From contig JAUNVA010000015.1 of assembly GCA_030537895.1 (NCBI GenBank), forward strand, positions 1-47,321: a DNA stretch of 47,321 bases. The letters are read 5' to 3'. Position numbers and translations under genes: made by a program. Positions 24,799-34,283 of the stretch are shown in pieces. This DNA comes from Bowdeniella nasicola (lineage in GTDB: Bacteria > Actinomycetota > Actinomycetes > Actinomycetales > Actinomycetaceae). Each line of letters starts with the position of its first letter. Position 1 is the first letter of the stretch. Below the pieces are notes generated by a model. The model had not been told where the DNA came from. It saw nothing but the letters and a program-made list of their open reading frames with translations, and searched no databases.

Positions 24799-27428
24799 CG
24801 ACCACCACTCCCGTTCCCGGCCACGAAGCGCTTGAGATGGTGAGCGCCACCATCGACGGCGTCGAGGTCGAGGTGCCCAAGGGCACGCTCATTATTCGTG
24901 CCGCCGAACAGCTCGGGATCCACATCCCGAGGTTTTGTGACCACCCGCTGTTGAAGCCCGCCGGTGCGTGCCGGCAATGCCTCGTGGAGGTCGCGACCCC
25001 GGACCGCGAAGGCAACGTGCGGCCCATGCCGAAGCCCCAGGCCTCCTGCACCATGGAGGTCACGCCCGGCATGGAGGTCAAGACGCAGCTGACCTCCGAG
25101 GTGGCCGACAAGGCCCAGCACGGCATCATGGAGTTCCTGCTCATCAACCACCCGCTGGACTGCCCGGTCTGCGACAAGGGCGGCGAATGCCCGTTGCAGA
25201 ACCAGGCGATGAGCAACGGCCGCGCTACGTCGCGATTCATCGACATCAAGCGCACCTTCCCCAAACCCATCAAGGTCTCCACCGAGATCCTGCTGGACCG
25301 TGACCGCTGCATCCTGTGCCAGCGCTGCACGCGTTTCTCCGCGGAAATCGCGGGCGACCCGTTCATCGCGCTGCAGGGCCGTGGCGGCGGTTCGCCCGCC
25401 TACGAGGTGCACGGACTGCACGGCTCCCAGATCGGCACGTTCGATGAGAACGTCCTCCAGTTCGAGGACACCGGCGAGAGCGAAGTCGCGGTCATCGCGC
25501 CCGACCTGTCGGGGCCCGGGGGAGAACCCGGCCTCACGGCGGGCCTCGCTGCCGGTCCCGTGGGCGTCGCCGAACGTGATGCCTCGGGCCGAACCTTCGC
25601 GTCCTACTTCTCCGGCAACACGATCCAGATCTGCCCGGTCGGTGCCCTGACGTCGGCGACCTACCGGTTCCGTTCGCGCCCCTTCGACCTCGTCTCGACG
25701 CCGTCGATCGCTGAACACGACGCCTCGGGTGCCGCAATCCGCGTCGACATGCGCCGCGGCGTCGTGATGCGCCGCCTCGCGGGCGAGGATGCCGAGGTGA
25801 ACGAGGAATGGATCACCGACAAGGACCGCTTCGCCTTCCCGTGGCAGGATGCCGCCGACCGCCTCACCATGCCCATGGTGCGCGATGAGGAGAGCGGGGA
25901 GCTCGTGGAGACCTCCTGGTCGGAGGCCCTCGACATCGCCGCCCGCGGTATCCGTACCGCCCAGGAGGCCGGGGGACTGGCCGCCCTGCCCGGCGGCCGC
26001 CTCACCGTGGAGGACGCCTACGCCTGGTCGAAGTTTGCGCGCCTCGCGTTGCAGACCAACGACGTCGACTACCGTGCCCGCATGCACAGTGACGAGGAAG
26101 CGGCCTTCCTCGGCGCCCATGTCGCGAACGCAGGCCTCGGCGTCACCTTCACGGACCTCGAATACGCGCCCGAGGTGCTCCTCGTGGCCCTCGAGGCCGA
26201 AGAGGAGGTCGGGAACGCCTTCTTGCGGTTGCGCAAGGGTGTGCTCGCCGGTCGCGTGCACGTCTCGACGGTAGCTCCCTACCTCTCGCGTGGCTCGAAG
26301 AAGCTTTCCGCTGACCTGCACCCCGCGGCACCCGGTACCGAAACCGAGGTCGTGGACGCCATTCATGACGGCTCCAGCCACGAGGAACTCAACCGCCTCG
26401 CGGGCCGGCTCTCCGCACCCGGCGCGATCATCGCCGTCGGTGAGCGGGCCGCCGGGATCCCGGGCCTACTGTCCGCCGTCGTCCGCCTGGCCGAACGCAC
26501 CGGCGCCCGCCTCGTGTGGATTCCGCGCCGTGCCGGTGAGCGGGCCGCAATTGACGCCGGCCTGCTGCCGGGCCTCCTGCCCGGCGGCCGCCCCGCCGAT
26601 AGTGCCGAAGCGCGCGTCGACGTCGCCTCCGTGTGGGGCTGCGAGGCACTGCCCGATCAGGAGGGCCGCGATCTCACGCAGATCCTCATGGCACTTGCCA
26701 CGGGCGAGCTCGCGGGCGCCCTCGTGGGGGGACTAGACCTCGACGACCTGCCGGACCCGGTGCTCGCCGAGCGGGCCCTCGCTGCCGCCTTTGTGGTGCA
26801 GCTGGAGGTGCGACGTTCCGAGGTGACGCCGCTGGCCCAGGTGGTCCTGCCGGTGGCACCCCCGGTCGAGAAGGCCGGAACGTTCATCAACTGGGAAGGC
26901 CGCTACCGCGCGTTCGGCCAGGTGCGCACCTCGCGGAACCTGTCCGACCGTCAGGTCCTCGCGGAACTGGCCGCCGAACTCGGCCACGACCTCGGGGTCG
27001 ACACGCTGCCAATTGTGCACGCCCAGGTGAGCGAACTCGCTGACTGGTCCGGCCAGACACCACAGTTCGCGGCACACGCCCAGGGCGAGTTGCCGCACGC
27101 CTCCGGGACCGACGCCGTGCTCGCGAGCTGGCGGATGATGCTCGATTGCGCAAGCCTGCAGGAGGGCGAACCCCACCTGGCCGGCACCGCACACCGTCCG
27201 GTCGCTCGGATCGGTCTGGAACTCGCCGCCGAGCTCGGCGTGCAGGACGGCGATCAGCTCACCGTGAGCGGCCCCGCGGGCTCGGTTACCCTGCCCGTGG
27301 CCCTTACCGAGATGCCGCACCACGTGGTGTGGCTGCCCCAACATTCGCCCGGCTGCTCGATCTACCGAGACCTGGGCGTCAGCGCCGGGGATGTCGTGTC
27401 CCTGGCCGGCAAGGAGGTCACCCGATGA
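24795..27428 (+). CDS. nuoG: NADH-quinone oxidoreductase subunit G, N7 ligands missing
   Basis: An 877-residue subunit with an N-terminal ferredoxin-like part and a large molybdopterin-oxidoreductase-like part. Ligands of N1b (RFCDHPLLKPAGACRQC), N4/N5 (DCPVCDKGGECPLQ; CILCQRCTRF; ICPVGA) are present. The second domain begins LVSTPSIAEHDASGAA, where other bacterial NuoG have CxxCxxxC; here positions 306, 309 and 313 are Ala, Asp and Ala, and the fourth ligand position 341 (in EEWITDK) is Thr. The 28-residue spacing between the third and fourth position equals that of the known N7 site, so the site is recognisable but empty. The overlap with nuoH is ATGA. Confidence 0.95.
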   Translation: MTTTTPVPGHEALEMVSATIDGVEVEVPKGTLIIRAAEQLGIHIPRFCDHPLLKPAGACRQCLVEVATPDREGNVRPMPKPQASCTMEVTPGMEVKTQLTSEVADKAQHGIMEFLLINHPLDCPVCDKGGECPLQNQAMSNGRATSRFIDIKRTFPKPIKVSTEILLDRDRCILCQRCTRFSAEIAGDPFIALQGRGGGSPAYEVHGLHGSQIGTFDENVLQFEDTGESEVAVIAPDLSGPGGEPGLTAGLAAGPVGVAERDASGRTFASYFSGNTIQICPVGALTSATYRFRSRPFDLVSTPSIAEHDASGAAIRVDMRRGVVMRRLAGEDAEVNEEWITDKDRFAFPWQDAADRLTMPMVRDEESGELVETSWSEALDIAARGIRTAQEAGGLAALPGGRLTVEDAYAWSKFARLALQTNDVDYRARMHSDEEAAFLGAHVANAGLGVTFTDLEYAPEVLLVALEAEEEVGNAFLRLRKGVLAGRVHVSTVAPYLSRGSKKLSADLHPAAPGTETEVVDAIHDGSSHEELNRLAGRLSAPGAIIAVGERAAGIPGLLSAVVRLAERTGARLVWIPRRAGERAAIDAGLLPGLLPGGRPADSAEARVDVASVWGCEALPDQEGRDLTQILMALATGELAGALVGGLDLDDLPDPVLAERALAAAFVVQLEVRRSEVTPLAQVVLPVAPPVEKAGTFINWEGRYRAFGQVRTSRNLSDRQVLAELAAELGHDLGVDTLPIVHAQVSELADWSGQTPQFAAHAQGELPHASGTDAVLASWRMMLDCASLQEGEPHLAGTAHRPVARIGLELAAELGVQDGDQLTVSGPAGSVTLPVALTEMPHHVVWLPQHSPGCSIYRDLGVSAGDVVSLAGKEVTR

Positions 27429-28792
27429 CTGCCAGCGCCACCGGAACGCTCCTCGCGCTGCCCATGGACGCCGCACCCGTTGCGGACATCAGTAACGACA
27501 CCTGGTGGATTACGCTCATTAAGGCCGTGTTCATCCTCGTGTTCCTGCTCCTGTCCGTCCTCGGAGCGCTGTGGGTGGAGCGGCGCGGGCTCGGCCGCAT
27601 GCAGACCCGTCCCGGCCCGAACGTGCACGGCCCCTTCGGCCTGCTGCAGGCCGTGGGCGACGCCCTGAAGCTCATCTTGAAGGAAGACTTCATGTTGAAG
27701 GGCGCCGACAAGGTGCTCTACCTCGTGGCGCCCTTCATCGCGGCCTTCTCCGCGTTCATGGTCTACGCAGTGCTGCCCTTCGGCCCTGAGGTCTCCCTGT
27801 TCGGCGTGGTGACACCGCTGCAACTGACTGACTTCCCCGTCGCGGTGCTCTTCATCCTTGCGATCACTGCTTTCGGCGTCTACGGCATCGTGCTCGGCGG
27901 CTGGTCGTCCAACTCGACCTACCCGCTGCTCGGTTCTGTACGCTCCTCTGCTCAGGTGATCTCCTACGAGCTGTCGATGGGGCTTTCGCTCGTGTCGGTG
28001 TTCCTGGTGTCCGGGTCGATGTCGACCAGCCAGATCGTCGACGCCCAAACCCGACTGTGGTGGTTCATCGCGCTCGCGCCCGCGTTCGTGATTTACGTGA
28101 TCTCCATGGTTGGAGAGGTCAACCGCCTGCCCTTCGACCTGCCGGAGGCCGAAGGTGAACTGGTGGCGGGCCACATGGTGGAGTACTCCTCCATGAAATT
28201 CGCGTGGTTCTTCCTCGCGGAATACATCAACATGTTTAACGTCTCCGGCGTCTGCGTGACCCTCTTCCTCGGGGGCTGGCGCGCGCCGTGGCCGCTGTCC
28301 GCGATCGGCGGGGGCGTACTCAACACCGGCTGGTGGCCGATGCTCTGGTTCATCGCCAAGGTGTGGGTCGTCATGTTCTTCATGATCTGGGTGCGCGGCA
28401 CGCTGGTGCGCTTCCGCTACGACCAGTTCATGAAGCTCGGCTGGAAGGTTCTCATCCCCGTGTCCCTCGTGTGGGTCGTGATGGTGGCCACCGTCCAGGG
28501 GATCCGCTCCTTCACGAACGTGCCCCTGCAGACGATGCTGTTCGCCATCGCCGGGATCTTCGCCGTCGTCATGATCCTGCTCCTCGTGCTGCCCGAAAAG
28601 CAGCCCGATGCGAACCTCACCGAGGACGGCTACGAGCCGACCGACGGCATCGTTGACGACGATGAGGAATTTGACGCCTTCGCGGGCGGCTACCCCGTGC
28701 CGCCGCTGCCCGGCCAGCGCCTGCCGGATTCGCCCAGGCGGCGACGCAAGCTCGCCGAAGCGGCAATGGTTCAGGAGGAATCGGATGTCTGA
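27425..28792 (+). CDS. nuoH: NADH-quinone oxidoreductase subunit H
   Basis: A 455-residue membrane subunit that joins the peripheral and membrane arms and lines the quinone entry. Motifs [25 protein letters not shown] (partly quoted here as its core) and [19 protein letters not shown] are diagnostic. The C-terminal 70 residues are charged and extend beyond the last helix. The ATG at 27425 lies in the nuoG stop; the frame is open further upstream but that is a nuoG shadow. The stop overlaps nuoI by 8 nt. Confidence 0.95.
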   Translation: MTASATGTLLALPMDAAPVADISNDTWWITLIKAVFILVFLLLSVLGALWVERRGLGRMQTRPGPNVHGPFGLLQAVGDALKLILKEDFMLKGADKVLYLVAPFIAAFSAFMVYAVLPFGPEVSLFGVVTPLQLTDFPVAVLFILAITAFGVYGIVLGGWSSNSTYPLLGSVRSSAQVISYELSMGLSLVSVFLVSGSMSTSQIVDAQTRLWWFIALAPAFVIYVISMVGEVNRLPFDLPEAEGELVAGHMVEYSSMKFAWFFLAEYINMFNVSGVCVTLFLGGWRAPWPLSAIGGGVLNTGWWPMLWFIAKVWVVMFFMIWVRGTLVRFRYDQFMKLGWKVLIPVSLVWVVMVATVQGIRSFTNVPLQTMLFAIAGIFAVVMILLLVLPEKQPDANLTEDGYEPTDGIVDDDEEFDAFAGGYPVPPLPGQRLPDSPRRRRKLAEAAMVQEESDV

Positions 28793-29471
28793 GAAGGCCA
28801 TGGACCGTCGCACCACGCCGGGGGAGGTGAGCCGGCGCGAACCGCTGCGCTTCGCCCCCGATGAGAAGGGCCCGATTGGGAAACTGTTCGCCCCCGTCGC
28901 GGGATTCGGCATCACGATCTCCTCGATGTTCCGGCCCACCGTGACGGAGCAGTACCCCTTTGAGAAGGTCCCCACCCAGCCGCGCTACCACGGCCGCCAC
29001 CAGCTCAACCGTTACGACGACGGGCTGGAAAAGTGCATCGGCTGTGAGCTGTGCGCGTGGGCGTGCCCCGCGGACGCGATCCTCGTGGAGGCCGGGACTA
29101 ATGAGCCCGGGGCCCAGTACTCTCCCGGTGAGCGCTACGGGCGCGTCTACCAGATCAACTATCTGCGCTGCATCTTCTGCGGCATGTGCATCGAAGCGTG
29201 CCCGACGCGCGCGCTCACGATGACGAACGAATACGAGCTCGCCGGCCCCACGCGCGAGGAGCTGATCTACGAAAAGCAGGATCTGCTCGCTCCGCTTGAA
29301 GAGGGCATGCTCGCAGCTCCCCACCCGATGGTGGAGGGCACGACCGACGGCGACTACTACCGCGGCGAAGTTACCGGCCCCACCGCGGCACAGGTCGAGT
29401 GGGTACGCGAGAACCGCCCTGAGGACCCCACCCTCGAGCGGGTCCGCACCACGAAGGGAGAACGTCAGTGA
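28785..29471 (+). CDS. nuoI: NADH-quinone oxidoreductase subunit I
   Basis: A 228-residue subunit with two [4Fe-4S] clusters, N6a and N6b. The ligand motifs are [12 protein letters not shown] and [12 protein letters not shown], each with the classical CxxCxxCxxxCP pattern. The N-terminal helix region ([20 protein letters not shown]) contacts the membrane arm. The ATG at 28785 is chosen because a strong AGGAGGAA site lies about 7 nt upstream and the longer frame is a nuoH shadow. Confidence 0.96.
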   Translation: MSEKAMDRRTTPGEVSRREPLRFAPDEKGPIGKLFAPVAGFGITISSMFRPTVTEQYPFEKVPTQPRYHGRHQLNRYDDGLEKCIGCELCAWACPADAILVEAGTNEPGAQYSPGERYGRVYQINYLRCIFCGMCIEACPTRALTMTNEYELAGPTREELIYEKQDLLAPLEEGMLAAPHPMVEGTTDGDYYRGEVTGPTAAQVEWVRENRPEDPTLERVRTTKGERQ

Positions 29472-30409
29472 TGCTCGCAGCTTTCACCGCGGCCCCGCTG
29501 GCCGCAGGCGAGCCCGTGATCACGGGCGGTGAGACGGTCCTCTTTTGGATCCTCGCGCCGCTCATGGTCTTCTTCGCGCTCGGCCTCGTGTTCGCCCGCA
29601 AGGCGGTGTACGCGGCGGTCTCTCTCGTCTTCGTCATGATTTGCCTCGCGTTCTTCTACACGGCGCTGGAAGCCCCCTTCCTTGGGGTAGCCCAGGTCGT
29701 CGTCTACACGGGCGCGATCATGATGCTCTTCCTCTTCGTGCTCATGCTGATCGGCGTGGACGCCTCCGAGTCGCTCGTCGAGACCATCAAGAACCAGCGG
29801 TGGATCTCGATCGTGGCCGGCATCGGCATGCTCGTCGTGATCGCGGGTGCTATCGGCTGGGCCACCTACGGGGAGCCGCGCGGCCTGGAGGCCGCGAACC
29901 AGGCCACGAACCCCGTCGGCGTCGCCGAGGTGCTCTTCTCCAAGCACGTTTTCGCGATGGAGCTCACGGGCGCCCTACTCATCACGGCGGCCCTTGGTGC
30001 CCTCACGCTGACGCACCGCGACCGGCTGCATCGTAAGATCACCCAGCGTGACGTCGCCGACGCGAAGATGCGCGCGTGGGCGCGGGGCTCCGGGCGGATC
30101 GCCCAGCTGCCAGCTCCCGGCGTCTTTGCTCGCCACAACGCGGCCGACGTTGCCGCCCTGGCCGCCGACGGCACCGAGATCCACCACTCCGTACCCAAGG
30201 TCCTGCGCGTGCGCGGTCAGCAGCGCGCCATCGGCGAATTCGCTCTCGACCCCGCTGCCCACACTGAGGACACGCCCCGCCAGTCGGGTCTGCCGCAGAT
30301 GCCGGGCGAAGAGGCGCCACGCCTCGCCGAGCGCATCGCCGCCGATCACCCGGCTGAGGGTGCGACGCCCATTTCCGAGGGCGAAAGCCAGGAAGGGGAG
30401 AACCGATGA
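29468..30409 (+). CDS. nuoJ: NADH-quinone oxidoreductase subunit J
   Basis: A 313-residue membrane subunit. The first 190 residues hold five hydrophobic helices, with the conserved [22 protein letters not shown] segment, which includes the pi-bulge helix region of NuoJ/ND6. The last 110 residues are hydrophilic, rich in Ala, Glu and Arg, with no recognisable domain; extended NuoJ tails occur in other actinobacteria. The GTG at 29468 overlaps the nuoI stop (GTGATG), and the next codon is an ATG, so either could be used. Confidence 0.94.
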   Translation: MMLAAFTAAPLAAGEPVITGGETVLFWILAPLMVFFALGLVFARKAVYAAVSLVFVMICLAFFYTALEAPFLGVAQVVVYTGAIMMLFLFVLMLIGVDASESLVETIKNQRWISIVAGIGMLVVIAGAIGWATYGEPRGLEAANQATNPVGVAEVLFSKHVFAMELTGALLITAALGALTLTHRDRLHRKITQRDVADAKMRAWARGSGRIAQLPAPGVFARHNAADVAALAADGTEIHHSVPKVLRVRGQQRAIGEFALDPAAHTEDTPRQSGLPQMPGEEAPRLAERIAADHPAEGATPISEGESQEGENR

Positions 30410-30705
30410 GCATCATGAACTACCTGGTGCTGTCCGGGATCCTGTTCACCATCGGCGCGACCACGGTGCTCGTGCGTCGCTCCGCCCTGATTGCCTTCAT
30501 GGGTGTTGAACTCATGCTGAACGCGACGAACCTCGCGCTCGTGACCTTCTCGCGCCTGCACGGCGCACTCGACGGGCAGGTCATGGCCTTCTTCGTCATG
30601 GTCGTGGCCGCGGCTGAAGTCGTCGTCGGTCTCGCGATTATCGTGTCCATTTTTAGAACCCGCAGGTCCGCGTCCGTCGATGACGTATCCCTGCTGAAGC
30701 ACTGA
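30406..30705 (+). CDS. nuoK: NADH-quinone oxidoreductase subunit K
   Basis: A 99-residue membrane subunit with three helices. The conserved Glu residues for proton transfer are in [16 protein letters not shown] and [11 protein letters not shown]. Size and motifs are normal for NuoK/ND4L. The ATG overlaps the nuoJ stop. Confidence 0.97.
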   Translation: MSIMNYLVLSGILFTIGATTVLVRRSALIAFMGVELMLNATNLALVTFSRLHGALDGQVMAFFVMVVAAAEVVVGLAIIVSIFRTRRSASVDDVSLLKH

Positions 30706-30718
30706 GGAGGGCACGCAC

Positions 30719-32674
30719 GTGACTGCACTGTTCAGCGCACCGGCCGTGGCGGCCATCGGCGCCACCGAGGCCAGCGGTGCCTCGAGTCTCGCCTGGCTGC
30801 TCATCGGCCTGCCGCTCGCCGGATTCGTCATCTTGATGCTCGGAGGCCGCGCCACCGACCGGTTCGGCCATTGGATTGGCGTCGCCATGAGCTGGGCATC
30901 CTTCGCCGTCGGCGTCGGAATCATCGTCCAGCTGTTCGGGCTCGACCCCGAGGCCCGCTCCATCCGCCTCGCCCTGTGGAACTGGATGCCCGCCCTCGGT
31001 GAGGGCGGCACCATCGGATTGCTGCTCGATCCCCTGTCGATGACGTTCGTGATGCTCGTGACCTTCGTGGGCTCGCTCATTCACGTCTACTCCGTCGCCT
31101 ACATGGAGCACGATCCGGATCGGCGCCGCTTCTTTGCCTACCTGAACCTCTTCATCGCTTCGATGTTGACGCTGGTCCTGGCAGACTCCTACCTCCTGCT
31201 GTTCGTCGGCTGGGAGGGCGTGGGCCTCGCCTCCTACCTGCTCATCGGGTTCTGGAACGAGGTTCCCGAATACGCGACCGCCGCCAAGAAGGCGTTCGTC
31301 ATGAACCGCATCGGTGACGCCGGCCTGCTGCTCGCGATGGCCGCGATGCTCGCCTCGCTGGGCACCGTTCGCTACGACGGCGCGTTCGCAGCCGCCTCGG
31401 GAGCATCCTCCACGTGGCTCACCGTGATTGGGCTACTCCTGCTCGTGGGCGCGTGCGGCAAGTCCGCTCAGTTCCCGCTGCAGGCATGGCTGGGTGACGC
31501 GATGGCCGGCCCGACGCCGGTCTCGGCCCTCATCCACGCGGCCACCATGGTCACGGCAGGTGTCTACCTCGTGGTCCGCTCCGGCGCGATCTACGCGGGG
31601 GCACCGACCGCCCAGTTGGCCGTCGCCATCATCGGCGCGATCACGCTGATGTTCGGGGCGATCGTCGGCTGCGCGAAGGACGATATGAAGAAGGTCCTCG
31701 CGGCCTCGACCATGAGCCAGATCGGCTACATGATGCTCGCGGCCGGGCTGGGCCCGATCGGCGCCGCCTTCGCCATCTTCCACCTGCTCACGCACGGCTT
31801 CTTCAAGGCCCAGATGTTCCTCGGGGCCGGCTCCGTCATGCACGCCATGGACGACCAGGTCGACATGCGCCGTTTCGGTGGCCTCGCCCCCTACATGAAG
31901 ATCACGTGGATTACTTTCGCCATCGGTTGGCTCGCGATCCTCGGGATCCCACCATTCGCCGGCTTCTTCTCGAAGGACAAAATCATCGAGGCCGCATTCG
32001 TCGGCGAGGGGGCCGCCCCGTGGATCTTCGGCTTTGTTGCGCTCATCGGCGCGGGGATCACCGCGTTCTACATGTCGCGACTCTTCTTCATGGTGTTCCA
32101 CGGCGAGGCGCGCTGGAGCGAGACCCGTGAGGGCCGCGAACAGCACCCGCACGAGTCCCCGGCGCTCATGACCGTGCCGATGATCGTGCTCTCGGTCTTC
32201 TCGATCGGTCTCGGCGCAGCCCTGACCTACCTGTGGGACTTCACCGAATGGCTGGCGCCCGTCGTCGGGCACCACGAACACCACGAGCCCGTGCTCGCGG
32301 TACCCGTGATCATGGTGGCGACGCTCGCCGTCGTCATCGTGGGCGTGCTCGCCGCCGTCGCCCTGTTCCTACGCCGTGAGGTGGCCCTCACGCCGCCCCC
32401 GGCTAACGCCCTCATCCGTGCCGCGCGCGCGGACCTGCACCAGGATGCGATCAACGAGACCGTGGCCATGGTGCCCGCCCAGGCGCTCACCCGCGGCGTC
32501 GCCGAGGCCGACCACGGCGTCGTCGACGGCCTCGTCATGGGCCTCGCCCGCGGCACCCGCTCGCTCGGCCGCGTCCTGGGCACGTGGCAAAACGGCTACG
32601 TCCGCACCTATGCCGCGACGACCGCGATCGGCGTCATCGTCGCCCTGCTCGTCGTCTTGGCTACGCGGATCTAA
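30719..32674 (+). CDS. nuoL: NADH-quinone oxidoreductase subunit L
   Basis: A 651-residue antiporter-like proton-pumping subunit. Diagnostic segments are YMEHDPDRRRFFAYLNLF, FVGWEGVGLASYLLIGFW with the key Glu, and GPTPVSALIHAATMVTAGVY with the channel lysine/histidine region. The C-terminal lateral helix and an extra membrane helix follow. A GTG start preceded by GAGGAGGG 7 nt upstream, 13 bases after nuoK. Confidence 0.96.
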   Translation: MTALFSAPAVAAIGATEASGASSLAWLLIGLPLAGFVILMLGGRATDRFGHWIGVAMSWASFAVGVGIIVQLFGLDPEARSIRLALWNWMPALGEGGTIGLLLDPLSMTFVMLVTFVGSLIHVYSVAYMEHDPDRRRFFAYLNLFIASMLTLVLADSYLLLFVGWEGVGLASYLLIGFWNEVPEYATAAKKAFVMNRIGDAGLLLAMAAMLASLGTVRYDGAFAAASGASSTWLTVIGLLLLVGACGKSAQFPLQAWLGDAMAGPTPVSALIHAATMVTAGVYLVVRSGAIYAGAPTAQLAVAIIGAITLMFGAIVGCAKDDMKKVLAASTMSQIGYMMLAAGLGPIGAAFAIFHLLTHGFFKAQMFLGAGSVMHAMDDQVDMRRFGGLAPYMKITWITFAIGWLAILGIPPFAGFFSKDKIIEAAFVGEGAAPWIFGFVALIGAGITAFYMSRLFFMVFHGEARWSETREGREQHPHESPALMTVPMIVLSVFSIGLGAALTYLWDFTEWLAPVVGHHEHHEPVLAVPVIMVATLAVVIVGVLAAVALFLRREVALTPPPANALIRAARADLHQDAINETVAMVPAQALTRGVAEADHGVVDGLVMGLARGTRSLGRVLGTWQNGYVRTYAATTAIGVIVALLVVLATRI

Positions 32675-32702
32675 TCGGGAAAGGACTAAGGAGAACAAGC
32701 AA

Positions 32703-34283
32703 ATGGATTCTTTCCCCTGGTTGACGGTGCTCGTCGCCCTGCCAGCGCTCGGCGCGCTCATCCTCGCGCTGTGGCGCCCGGCCGGCCCGACGGCACGCAC
32801 CTTCGCGCTCAGCGCCGCCGCCCTCGAGCTGATCCTCGCGGTCGTCGCCGCCGTGAGCTTCGACTTCGCCCACGCGGGCGTCGTCCAGCTGACCGAAACT
32901 GCGGCGTGGATCCCGCAGATCGGCGTGTCCTGGGCGCTCGGCGTGAACGGGCTCGGCCTCGTCATGATCCTGCTGGCGCTCGCGCTCGTACCCCTCGTCA
33001 TCCTGGCATTTAAGCCGGCGGTCGACGACGGCGAGAGCCGCGGCTCTGAGACCGGCTACTACGCGCTCGTGCTCGCGTTGGCCTCGTTCATGGTCGCGAT
33101 CTTCGCGGCCCGCGACGTGTTCCTGTTCTACGTGGTCTTTGAAGCCATGTTGATCCCGGTCTACTTCCTCGTGGGCCGTTACGGCGGTCCGAAGCGGCGC
33201 GCCGCGGCGATCAAGTTCCTGCTCTACTCGCTCGCCGGTGGCCTCATCATGCTCGTGGGCGTGGTCGCCCTCTACCTGCAGGGCCCGCGCGGCCCGGAGG
33301 GCTTCCTCATCGACTCCCTGGTCGGCACCGAGCTGGCAGCGGGAACCGAGCTCGCGATCTTCATCAGCTTCTTCATCGCCTTCGCGATTAAGGCGCCGAT
33401 GGTCCCGGTACACACCTGGCTGCCCGACACCGCCGAACAGGCACCCGCAGGCACCTCCGTGCTGCTTGTCGGCGTGCTCGACAAGGTGGGAACGTTCGGC
33501 ATGATCGCGCTGTGTCTGCCGCTGTTCCCGAACGCGTCGGCAAGCGCCGGTCCCGTCATCGTGATCCTCGCGGTCATCTCCATCATCTGGGGCGGGCTGC
33601 TCGCCGTGAACGAGCGCGATCTGCTGCGCCTCGTGTCCTACACCTCGGTGTCCCACTTCGGGTTCATCGTCATGGGCATTTTCATCGGCTCGCAGATCGC
33701 GATGACCGGCTCCATGGTCTACATGGTGGCGCACGGCATCACGACGGCCGGCATGTTCTTCATCGTGGACTTCCTCGCGAGGCGCGGTGGGACCGTGCAG
33801 ATCCCCGACTACCGCGGCATGCAGCGCACCACGCCGGTGCTCGCGGGCCTGTTCCTGTTCACCGGCCTCGCCTCGATCGCCCTGCCGGGCCTGTCGGGAT
33901 TCGTGCCCGAATACCTGGTCCTCATGGGGACCTTCGGGGCCAACGTGTGGGCCGGGAGCTTCGCCGTCGCCGGCGTCATTATCGCGGCCCTGTACGTGCT
34001 GCTGCCCTACCAGCGGGTCTTCACCGGACCGCGCCGGGAAGAGGGCCTGCGCACCACCGCGGACCTCGGCGCCGTCGAGAAGATCGTCATGGCACCGCTC
34101 GTCGCCGCCATGGTGCTCTTCGGAGTCCTGCCCTCGCTCATCATTGATGCGGTCGAACCCGTCGCTGAGGACACCACCATCTCCACCGACGCGACGCTCA
34201 CGGACTCTGCCGCCGAGGCACGCGCCCTCGGAGTTGAGTCCCCCGCGGTCTTCACCCTGCCCCTCGAGAGGAGCGCCAAGTGA
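32703..34283 (+). CDS. nuoM: NADH-quinone oxidoreductase subunit M
   Basis: A 526-residue antiporter-like subunit. The channel Glu is in FYVVFEAMLIPVYFLVGRYG, and the lysine region in KAPMVPVHTWLPDTAEQAP, both diagnostic of NuoM/ND4. The ATG at 32703 is preceded by AAGGAGAA; the frame is open through the end of nuoL but that part is a shadow. The stop overlaps the nuoN GTG. Confidence 0.96.
   Translation: MDSFPWLTVLVALPALGALILALWRPAGPTARTFALSAAALELILAVVAAVSFDFAHAGVVQLTETAAWIPQIGVSWALGVNGLGLVMILLALALVPLVILAFKPAVDDGESRGSETGYYALVLALASFMVAIFAARDVFLFYVVFEAMLIPVYFLVGRYGGPKRRAAAIKFLLYSLAGGLIMLVGVVALYLQGPRGPEGFLIDSLVGTELAAGTELAIFISFFIAFAIKAPMVPVHTWLPDTAEQAPAGTSVLLVGVLDKVGTFGMIALCLPLFPNASASAGPVIVILAVISIIWGGLLAVNERDLLRLVSYTSVSHFGFIVMGIFIGSQIAMTGSMVYMVAHGITTAGMFFIVDFLARRGGTVQIPDYRGMQRTTPVLAGLFLFTGLASIALPGLSGFVPEYLVLMGTFGANVWAGSFAVAGVIIAALYVLLPYQRVFTGPRREEGLRTTADLGAVEKIVMAPLVAAMVLFGVLPSLIIDAVEPVAEDTTISTDATLTDSAAEARALGVESPAVFTLPLERSAK

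Noticed and set aside
24756..26381. 541-residue minus-strand frame opposite nuoG
   Set aside because: Long antisense frames are common in high-GC coding DNA. The nuoG frame has full domain content and the antisense product resembles nothing.
27362..28975. 537-residue minus-strand frame opposite nuoH and nuoI
   Set aside because: Antisense shadow, dominated by His, Glu, Asp and Arg, as expected from the complement of membrane-protein codons.
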